DNA of 30,820 bases from CAYUNA01 sp047629355. Its GTDB lineage: Bacteria > Bacteroidota > Bacteroidia > Chitinophagales > Saprospiraceae. The stretch spans positions 1 through 30,820 of the forward strand of contig JBLHWU010000054.1 in NCBI GenBank assembly GCA_047629355.1, read 5' to 3'. Position 1 is the first letter of the stretch; each line of letters opens with the position of its first letter. Both the position numbers and the translations under genes were made by a program. Of this stretch, positions 1 through 7,900 are shown in pieces. Under the pieces are notes generated by a model that saw nothing but the letters and a program-made list of their open reading frames with translations, did no database searches and had not been told where the DNA came from.

Positions 1-2204
1 ATCGCTCCAGCTCCTTCACCAACCAACCAACCTTGGTCATTTTTATTGAAAGACAAGCTCGGTTTTGCATTGGTATTTATAGCATCTTTTTGATTTCGCA
101 GCAACACATTTTCCATTCCTCCAGAAAGATCAACACCGCCAACAACAACCGCATCCACTTCGCCCAAAGAGAGCATATTTTGAGCAATTTCTAAGGCTTT
201 AAAAACTGAATTTTCGCCACAAGAAACCGTAAATGCTGCTCCTGAAAAATCCCACAACGCTGCAATTCGGCTCGACATAATATTGCCTACAAAACTCGTA
301 TGCTGACTTGGTGTTTGCGCGCCTTCTCGGTAGTAAATTCCATTTTTGCAAAGCGTTTCCAATTCTGCTTCTTGCGCTGCATCCAATTCAATATTACTCC
401 GCTCCAACGCCTCTTTCAATTGCCAACTCACATCCCATCGCGCCAAATAATGATGAATTGCCAACTCCGATTCCATCGCAATCAACACCGCCACATTTTG
501 ACTTTCCGATATGCCCGCATCCTTCAACGCATTGTCTGCAATCTTTAAAATCAAGGCCTGTTGCGGTTCTAAAGTCTCTGCTTCTTTTGGCTGAATTTTA
601 TACCTAAAAAGGTCAATTTCAAAATCTTCGATGTACGCGCCTTTCGGTGCTTTTCCATCCGCAAAACCATATTCTTTTAACAACGCTTCATTTTCCTCAA
701 ACCCTTTCCAACGACCTTTCGGTAATGATTTAAAATGCTGTTTTCCATTATAAATCGTTGAATAAAAGTCTTCCAAATTCGTGCAATCCCCAAAATGTGC
801 ATCCATTCCAACAATCGCCATCGGCTGTAATTCAACAGGTTTCGCTGCAATTGCTTTTGGCTGATTCTTGGTGTAATTATTTACGACCATGTGTGCATTT
901 GTGCCACCAAAACCAAAGGAATTGATACCCGCTTGCTTGTCTTTATCCGCCCATGGAATCCGCTCATTTATGATGTGTTCCTTCCCCATCCAACCATTAT
1001 CTGGCAGCACCGGTTCTTGCAAATTAATATTCGCAGGAATCTCTCCTTTTTGCATTGACAACAGCACTTTCAGCAAACCTGTCATCCCCGCTGCGGTCAA
1101 CAAATGCCCCATATTCGATTTCACAGAACCCAATAATGGCTTGACCTCATGCTCTTTAAAAAAGTTGCAAATCGAATTCATTTCCGTCACATCACCCAAC
1201 GGCGTTCCCGTGGCATGACATTCCAAATAATCGGTATTTTTTGCTTGAATTGCTCCCTGATACGCTCGTTCAAATGCCAATCGCTGCCCTTTTGGGTTTG
1301 GACTCAACAAAAATTTCCCACGCCCATCATTCGATAATCCAATACCGCCAATCACCGCTAAAATATTATCTCCATCTCGCTCCGCATCCTCCAATCGCTT
1401 CAATACAACCATGCCTGCACCTTCCGAAGAAACCAATCCTGCCGAGTCCTTATCCAACGGTACAAATTTCTTATCTGCCGGCGAGTAGGCGTGAAAAATT
1501 GAGAATCCCATGTGAATAAACAATTGGTCAGACGCACAAACCGCCCCTGCCAACATCAGGTCAGATTTCCCCGTCACCAATTCATCACAAGCTAATTTTA
1601 TTGCATATAAGGAGGTTGCACAAGCCGCATCCAAAGCATAATGACTGCCATTCAATCCCAACGCATCGTTGACCATTTCCGATGGCGTTTTGGTCAATAC
1701 TTCATTGTTTGGTAAAGGTTTATTATCCCTTAGTTTAAAATCTTTATTGTCCAATAATTCTTGCGCCGCCGCCTCTACGGTCTGCGTATAAACCGACGAC
1801 AATAATTGATGCGAAGAACCCGTCGGAAACGATAAATTTCCTAAAATCAATCCACATTTCGCACGACTTTCTTTGTTCTCCAAATAACCACTATCTCGCA
1901 AAGCTTCCTTCGCCACATAAAGCGACCATTGGTATAATTTATCTTGCTTTTCTAAATAATCCGCCGGCAATTCATACCCCGTTGGGTCAAACTGAAAGTT
2001 GCGGATATAGCCTCCTCGCAAGGAATAACATCTATCCACAACGCCCTTTTCTGATTGAAAAAACCCGTCGGGGTCTGCTCCAAAATCCGCTTCCGTCGCC
2101 AATCCTGTCAAGTCTTTCTCTTGCAGAAGGTTTTGCCAAAATTCGTCTGGGGTGGACGAGCCTGGAAAAAGGGCGGAAGTTCCTATAATGGCTATTTTTT
2201 GCAT
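1..2204 (-). CDS. pfaC: PfaC-like polyunsaturated fatty acid synthase subunit, KS-CLF part (3' end beyond window)
   Basis: Translation from the ATG at 2204 stays open to the left edge, giving 734 residues with no stop, so the gene is partial. It starts MQKIAIIGTSALFPGS, the usual ketosynthase (KS) N-terminus. The first KS (about residues 1-430) has the full triad: Cys195 in LDAACATSL, His330 in ECHATGTP and His367 in SNMGHLLTAAG. A second KS-like domain starts near residue 462 (MAIVGMDAHFGD). There the active-site motif is VSCGENS, which puts Glu664 at the catalytic Cys position, as expected for a chain-length factor. KS followed by CLF is the N-terminal order of PfaC, which normally continues into dehydratase domains; these would lie outside the window. 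In PUFA synthases this subunit condenses acyl chains carried on the PfaA ACPs in the cytoplasm. It is third in a same-strand run, 240 bases after the KR-DH gene. KS-CLF assignment is firm; the pfaC name is by architecture. Confidence 0.88.
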   Translation of the reverse strand, partial: MQKIAIIGTSALFPGSSTPDEFWQNLLQEKDLTGLATEADFGADPDGFFQSEKGVVDRCYSLRGGYIRNFQFDPTGYELPADYLEKQDKLYQWSLYVAKEALRDSGYLENKESRAKCGLILGNLSFPTGSSHQLLSSVYTQTVEAAAQELLDNKDFKLRDNKPLPNNEVLTKTPSEMVNDALGLNGSHYALDAACATSLYAIKLACDELVTGKSDLMLAGAVCASDQLFIHMGFSIFHAYSPADKKFVPLDKDSAGLVSSEGAGMVVLKRLEDAERDGDNILAVIGGIGLSNDGRGKFLLSPNPKGQRLAFERAYQGAIQAKNTDYLECHATGTPLGDVTEMNSICNFFKEHEVKPLLGSVKSNMGHLLTAAGMTGLLKVLLSMQKGEIPANINLQEPVLPDNGWMGKEHIINERIPWADKDKQAGINSFGFGGTNAHMVVNNYTKNQPKAIAAKPVELQPMAIVGMDAHFGDCTNLEDFYSTIYNGKQHFKSLPKGRWKGFEENEALLKEYGFADGKAPKGAYIEDFEIDLFRYKIQPKEAETLEPQQALILKIADNALKDAGISESQNVAVLIAMESELAIHHYLARWDVSWQLKEALERSNIELDAAQEAELETLCKNGIYYREGAQTPSQHTSFVGNIMSSRIAALWDFSGAAFTVSCGENSVFKALEIAQNMLSLGEVDAVVVGGVDLSGGMENVLLRNQKDAINTNAKPSLSFNKNDQGWLVGEGAGA

Positions 2205-2444
2205 AAATTAATTATCCTTTTTTACGTTGGTTTAATAGTGCCGCCATGCTCTGGCTTTGAAAATCTTGAACATCTTTGTTACCAAGAGGGGCGCCACGCT
2301 GTGGCTGTGATTCGAGTATTATCTAGGAATTTCATTGAAAAACATAAATAATCAAATTTTGAAGACACGTCTCAATCAACTGCTTCAATCAAAGCCACAG
2401 CATGGCGGCCCTCTTAAACAACATTATTTCAATCAATCAACTCC
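2205..2444. repeat. Intergenic palindromic repeat element, three copies of a ~25-30 bp unit
   Basis: The gap between the KR-DH gene and the pfaC-like gene holds three copies of one GC-rich unit in an AT-rich background. Copy 1 is 2230-2259 (plus), copy 2 about 2285-2309 (plus) and copy 3 2390-2419 (minus). Copies 1 and 3 match at 27 of 30 positions as inverted repeats, so a transcript could fold into a 30-bp stem. The shared core is GCCGCCATGCTGTGGCT. It looks like a small dispersed palindromic element rather than a classical terminator, since no T tract follows. Confidence 0.65.
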
Positions 2445-4898
2445 CTACCATTCCAACCCCTTCGAAACCGTCACCGTCGCCCCTTCCGTCAACATATAAA
2501 CCTCTCCTTCCGTATCATAAACCGTACAAGTCGCCACCATCTTAAACTCCGTCGCCTCCACAATCGCCACATTCACCAACAACTCCTTCCCGAATGGAAT
2601 ATCTCGATACAAAATCGCCGAATTCGTCTGCAAGGGCAAACTCTTCGCACCATCATTGTATTTTTGCACCCAAACAACCATTCCTTGATATTGAATGTCT
2701 GCAAAAAAGGTATTCACCGATTGAACAGGGAAGTTACCTTGTTCAGAAAGCGGTACCGTTGGTGCTTTGCAAGACAAGACAATTTGCTTATCTGTTACCT
2801 CCAAAATTTGCTCAATACCTTGGAAGTATTTTCCATGAAACAACGAACCATCTTTGTACAAAGTCGCGCCATCTGTTGGTTGATATTGACCACTGACTTG
2901 ATGCGTAAACTTCGGTGCAGCAGGAACTAATTTTCTATTCTTCAACGTCACTGTTGCTTTGTAGTGATAGGTTGGTAATTTGCCACCTTCACTTAAAACG
3001 GTCGCTTCAAAAACAATCGTTTCTGCTGATTTTTCTTGCTCTTTCAACTCAACAATATAGTCCAATTTCTGCTTACCATCAAAGACAATTCCTTTGAACA
3101 ATCGCGTATTTTCGACTTTAAAAACTTTAAAATCAGGGTACAATTTTTCACAAGTCTGCGCCATCCAACCGACTGCATTCACCACTGGTAAAACCGCATT
3201 ATTTTGAATGACATGGTGTTGCAAAAATGGGTTGTTAGCTTCTTCCAAATGTCGATGAATTCGATGCGTTTTCAAGTCACCAATATGACTGATACCTGCG
3301 GGTAAAGTACCACCGATAATCACTTGTGGTTGATTCGAATAATCACTATTCAATTCATTCACCAACATCGCTGCGCCGCCTTCGCTGTTGACTAAAACAA
3401 CGCCTGCTGCTTCAAATTGGGCTTTCAATTCGCCACTCACCATTCCGCTGTCCCATGCGCCCCAATTGATGGCAGAAACGTGGGTATTTGGATGATTCGT
3501 TTTGAATAAATGTGCTGCTTTGCTCAATATTTCATTGGCAATAGCGTAGTCGGTTTGTCCTACATTTCCATAAAAACCAGCTACCGACGAGAATAACACC
3601 AAATGGTCTAAATGATCTAAATCCACTGCGCCCAAAAGCGTCAACAAGCCATCCAATTTCACAGACAAGACATTTTCAAAATCCGATTCCGTTTTGTCTT
3701 GAATGTATTTATCTGCCAATCGACCTGCACCGTGAACAACGCCTGTAATTTTTCCAAATTTTGCCGTTACCGTATTTAAAGCCATTTTAAAACTGGCTAA
3801 ATTTGTTACATCACCTTTCAAATATTCAACTTGTCCGCCGTGATTTTTAATCGCTGAAATCGTTTCGTCCATCTCTTTTTTAGCGGCAATATTGCTGTAT
3901 ATCTTTTTCACCAATGGCAAACTTGGTTGCTCTCCTCGCTCCTTCAAATCATTCATAATCAGTCGCTTCAACGTTCCTTCATCACTTTCATTTTTTGCGA
4001 AAGCAGATACTTCAAAACCAAAATCTGACCGTCCTAATAAAATGAATTTACATTGAAACGCTTCTGCCATATCAATAATGCATTTGGCAGTTACGCCTTT
4101 TGCACCACCACTTACTAAAAAAACAGAATCTTTCGTAACTGTCGTTTTAATTTGTTGATTTTCAGCCATTTTCATTTCCTGAACACTCGTCGTTTTGCGA
4201 CCTTCTTCTGAGAATGCAACTTCCGTAATCCCAACATTTGCATCGTGCATTTCTGCAAAAACCTGCTGTGTCATTTGCTCAATTGGCAACTCTGGCTGAA
4301 TATCTACGGCTCGACAAAAAACGGGTGACCATTCTAAATTGAGACATTTTACCAAACCAGTAATTCCACCGCCAACGACAGAAACATTACCTCGCTTTCC
4401 TTGTCCCAATTTGCCATCCATGCGAGTGACGGTCAAGAAATTAGCTCGCTGTTCTTCACCCAATTCATTCAAATTCGGTTGCAAATGCTTCGCTAAAAAG
4501 AATAACGTTTTCACCACTGCTCTTTCTGCGGCAAAATGCTGCACAAAGTTCCCATTTTGAAATTCAAAATGTGGATGCAAATGAATGAAGCTACCAATCT
4601 TTCCGTATTTCGTCTGAACGCTTTGAATCGCATTTTTAACCGCTTCATCTGAATTGGATATAATCGAAACTGCATTTTGCGTTTGCGGATTCTTGATATT
4701 TGGCAAATTCAAAACCACTACTTGATTGCCTTTTTCTTTTAAAAGTGCAATCATTTTCGTCGTCAATTCAGAACCATCGTTCGTTACTAAAGCAACGTGT
4801 GTTTTTGGTAACGAAAATTCCAGAAAATCAGGTTGTGGTAAATATTTCAAGCCAATTTCACTACGAGTAACGCCGTGAAATTCACGCGTTTTAACCAC
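2445..4898 (-). CDS. PfaA C-terminal half: ketoreductase-dehydratase (KR-DH) protein
   Basis: 817 residues if started at the GTG at 4898. Residues 1-250 look like the structural half of a polyketide KR. The catalytic KR follows: a Rossmann motif VSGGAKGVT (262-270), Lys414, Ser437/Ser438 in LFSSVAG and Tyr451 with Asn455 in TDYAIAN. From about 548 a polyketide dehydratase-type hotdog fold begins, with the pattern HxxxNxxxxP (His562 to Pro571) where Gly is more usual. It reduces and dehydrates beta-ketoacyl-ACP in the PUFA synthase cycle. KR-DH is normally the C-terminal part of PfaA. The frame is -1 relative to the upstream KS-AT-ACP gene and stays open upstream of the GTG through the preceding stop codon. 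That intervening peptide (GIVETELTVAQPVSTAKIG) resembles an ACP-KR linker. I see no convincing ribosome binding site or ATG, so it is probably made as a frameshift fusion with the upstream gene. Confidence 0.85.
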   Translation of the reverse strand: MVKTREFHGVTRSEIGLKYLPQPDFLEFSLPKTHVALVTNDGSELTTKMIALLKEKGNQVVVLNLPNIKNPQTQNAVSIISNSDEAVKNAIQSVQTKYGKIGSFIHLHPHFEFQNGNFVQHFAAERAVVKTLFFLAKHLQPNLNELGEEQRANFLTVTRMDGKLGQGKRGNVSVVGGGITGLVKCLNLEWSPVFCRAVDIQPELPIEQMTQQVFAEMHDANVGITEVAFSEEGRKTTSVQEMKMAENQQIKTTVTKDSVFLVSGGAKGVTAKCIIDMAEAFQCKFILLGRSDFGFEVSAFAKNESDEGTLKRLIMNDLKERGEQPSLPLVKKIYSNIAAKKEMDETISAIKNHGGQVEYLKGDVTNLASFKMALNTVTAKFGKITGVVHGAGRLADKYIQDKTESDFENVLSVKLDGLLTLLGAVDLDHLDHLVLFSSVAGFYGNVGQTDYAIANEILSKAAHLFKTNHPNTHVSAINWGAWDSGMVSGELKAQFEAAGVVLVNSEGGAAMLVNELNSDYSNQPQVIIGGTLPAGISHIGDLKTHRIHRHLEEANNPFLQHHVIQNNAVLPVVNAVGWMAQTCEKLYPDFKVFKVENTRLFKGIVFDGKQKLDYIVELKEQEKSAETIVFEATVLSEGGKLPTYHYKATVTLKNRKLVPAAPKFTHQVSGQYQPTDGATLYKDGSLFHGKYFQGIEQILEVTDKQIVLSCKAPTVPLSEQGNFPVQSVNTFFADIQYQGMVVWVQKYNDGAKSLPLQTNSAILYRDIPFGKELLVNVAIVEATEFKMVATCTVYDTEGEVYMLTEGATVTVSKGLEW

Positions 4899-4904
4899 CT
4901 GACT

Positions 4905-4970
4905 CTGCCCTATTTTTGCTGTTGAAACTGGTTGGGCAACCGTTAATTCAGTTTCAACTATGCCTTTTTT
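4905..4970 (-). promoter_or_regulatory. Putative programmed -1 ribosomal frameshift signal (slippery heptamer plus pseudoknot)
   Basis: Read on the minus strand, the last sense codons of the KS-AT-ACP gene are GGA AAA AAG GCA, then TAG. The heptamer A AAA AAG (4970-4964) is the classical bacterial slippery site and is in the correct phase. A -1 slip after AAG enters the KR-DH frame at GGC (4964-4962). Five bases later (4963-4959) a perfect 10-bp stem begins: GTTGAAACTG (4958-4949) with CAGTTTCAAC (4930-4921). Its loop contains TTGCCC (4939-4934), which can pair with GGGCAG (4910-4905) after an A-rich 10-base linker, giving an H-type pseudoknot. The seven bases, spacing and structure are read directly from the sequence; that ribosomes shift here is inference. 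A one-base deletion in an A7 tract is the alternative. Confidence 0.7.
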
Positions 4971-7900
4971 CCGCCAACGTATTCTACGATTTCTCCCAAG
5001 GTCCGCAACTCCGTCAATTCATTCGGATTGATGCCGGACATCTGTGGATATTGCGCCGTTAATGCACCAAAAATCTCTACGCGTTTGATGGAATCAATTC
5101 CCAAGTCTGCTTCCATATCCATTGTTAACTCCAACATTTCTGATGGGTAACCCGTCTTCTCACTTACCACTTCTAATAATGCTTTTTCTAATTGTGCATC
5201 CCCTGCTGCCTTGTTTGCTGAAGGTGCAACTGATGCAGCAATTGTTTGAACAGGTGCAGCTGTAGCCGCTACGGTCGCGCCACCTTTTCCACTTACATAA
5301 ACTACAATCTCCCCCAAGGTCCGCAACTCCGTTAATTCATTCGGATTGATGCCAGACATCTCTGGATATTGTGCCGTCAATGCACCGAAAATCTCAACAC
5401 GTTTGATAGAATCAATTCCTAAATCTGCTTCCATGTCCATCGTTAACTCCAACATTTCTGATGGGTAACCCGTCTTTTCGCTTACGACTTCTAATAATGC
5501 TTTTTCTAATTGTGTTGTATCTGTCGCGCCAGTTGTTGGTGAAAGAGTAACTGGTGCTGCTACTGCCTGAACAGGTGCAGGTGTCGCCGCAACTGCTGCG
5601 CCTCCTTTTCCACTTACATAAACTACAATCTCCCCCAAGGTCCGCAACTCCGTCAATTCATTCGGATTAATACCGGACATCTCTGGATATTGTGCCGTCA
5701 ATGCGCCGAAAATCTCAACCCGTTTGATAGAATCAATGCCCAAATCAGCTTCCATATCCATCGTCAATTCTAACATTTCTGCTGGATAGCCTGTCTTTTC
5801 GCTCACTACTTCTAATAATGCTTTTTCTAATTGAGTGGTATCTGTTGCGCCAGTTGTCGGTGCAGGAGTAACTGGTGCTGCTACTGCCTGAACAGGTGTA
5901 GATGTCACCGCAACTGCTGCGCCTCCTTTTCCACTTACATAAACGACAATTTCGCCCAAGGTCCGCAACTCCGTCAATTCATTCGGGTTAATGCCCGACA
6001 TCTCTGGATATTGTGCTGTCAATGCGCCGAAAATCTCAACTCGTTTGATAGAATCAATGCCCAAATCAGCTTCCATATCCATCGTCAATTCTAACATTTC
6101 TGCTGGATAGCCTGTCTTCTCGCTCACTACTTCTAATAATGCTTTTTCCAACTTAGCAGTATCTGTCGCCCCATTTGTTGGCGTCGTGACTGTTACTACA
6201 ATTGGCTTCGCGACAGCAACTGCAGATAAAGTTGCTGTGGTTGCTTTTCCGTTGCTATGCAAAGGCGTTTCTGGAACAATTGGAGGGAAATTATTCGTAA
6301 TGGTTCGCTGAATGGGTGCGTTCCCGTTTCCATTAGAAGTTCCTTTATTATTCTCAATTTGCGAACTCATCAATTGCAACAACTGCTGCGATTGCTCATT
6401 TTGCGCTTGCATAAAACGCTCGAAAATTTCTAAGGATTTGGTTTGATTGGATTTAAACGATTCCAGTGTGGACTGGAGTAGTTGCAACATTTCTTTATTC
6501 ATAATTTCTTCTTCATTTTCAATTTGAGAATTAATTCCATTTCCAACCGGAACTTCTACGACCTTTTCTACCTCAACTATTTTTTCGACGATTTTCTCGA
6601 TTTCAACAATTTTTTCAACAACCTTCGTTTGACCGCCGCCTGAAATTTGGAAACCGTCGTTCAAAACATCTTGATACGCTTTTTGCGTTGGTGCAGAAAC
6701 GAAATTATTACCGCTTATTTTAACATTCATTTTCGTCAATGCTGGCAAAGCTGGCATTTCACGTTTATGCGGGTCAACATTTTTCAAGGTCAAACCTAAA
6801 ACACGCAATTGCAGCACCGCTTCCCGAAATTGCAAATCACTGTCTTTTTTCGCATTGACATTCATCGCCACCGCAACGTGTTCTTTGTCTTTTAAAATGT
6901 TTTTCACCAAATTCGTCAATACCCCTTTTGGTCCAAACTCTACAAAAATTCGTCCACCAGCTGCGTGGATATTTTCTACCTGATTTTTAAATAAAACAGG
7001 GTTTAAAATCTGATTTCTTAAAATGGATTTTAAACTGTTTAAATTATCAGGATACACCTCGCCCGTTGTATTTGCATACACTGGAATCGCTGGTTTATTA
7101 AATTTTTGTTTGGAAACAAATGCCGAAAATGGTGCTTGTGCATGCTTCACAAAATCGGTATGAAATGCTGCGGAAACAGGCAATGGAACAACGGAGAAAC
7201 CTTGCGCTTTCAACGCTGTTTCTGCTGCTCGAATTGCTGGTGTACTTCCACCCAAAACGACTTGATTGTTGGAGTTTACATTCGCAATTACGACGCCATC
7301 CATGCTTTTAATCGCCTGACTAACCGCTTCTTGCGAAGACTTCACTGCCAACATTGTCCCTGAATCTTCATTAGGATTGGCGATTGCCATCGAAGCACCT
7401 CTAGTCTTGGATAATTCCAAAAAGGTAGCATCCGTATAAACATCCGCTGCCCACAATGCGGTCAATTCACCATAGCTATGTCCTGCTGTAAAATTGGGTT
7501 GGAAGCCTGCTTTTTTCAAGACTTTATATTGCGCCATACTCAACATTCCAATTGCTGGCTGTGCAAATTGCGTTTGCGTTAAATCTTGCTGTTGCGCTTT
7601 CCGTTTCTCCTGATTAAAAACAGGGATTGGAAAGATTTTTTTAGATAAATTTTCTTCGCCATTCGCATTGAACAAAGCATCTATTTGCTCAATGGTGTTG
7701 GTTACTTCTGGAAACGCATTCGCCAACTCTTTCCCCATTCCAATATACTGCGAACCTTGTCCAGCAAATAATGCCACTACTTTTTGGTTGTCCGTATCAA
7801 TACCATTTGGCCGATAATAAATGCCTTTCGGATGACTCCATTCGTTGGTATTCGCTTGCAAGGTTTGAATAGCCGTTTCTAATAAACCTTTACAATTATC

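Noticed and set aside
300..1519. Plus-strand open frames opposite the pfaC-like gene
   Set aside because: They are antisense shadows of the long minus-strand coding frame with KS motifs.
4896..4898. GTG as an independent start of the KR-DH gene
   Set aside because: Kept as the annotated boundary only. No ribosome binding signal or ATG is visible, and the frame runs open upstream through linker-like sequence to the slippery site, so a fused product is preferred.
4921..4958. The 10-bp inverted repeat as a terminator of the KS-AT-ACP gene
   Set aside because: It overlaps the stop codon, has no T tract after it and lies inside the open KR-DH frame; a frameshift-stimulating role fits better.
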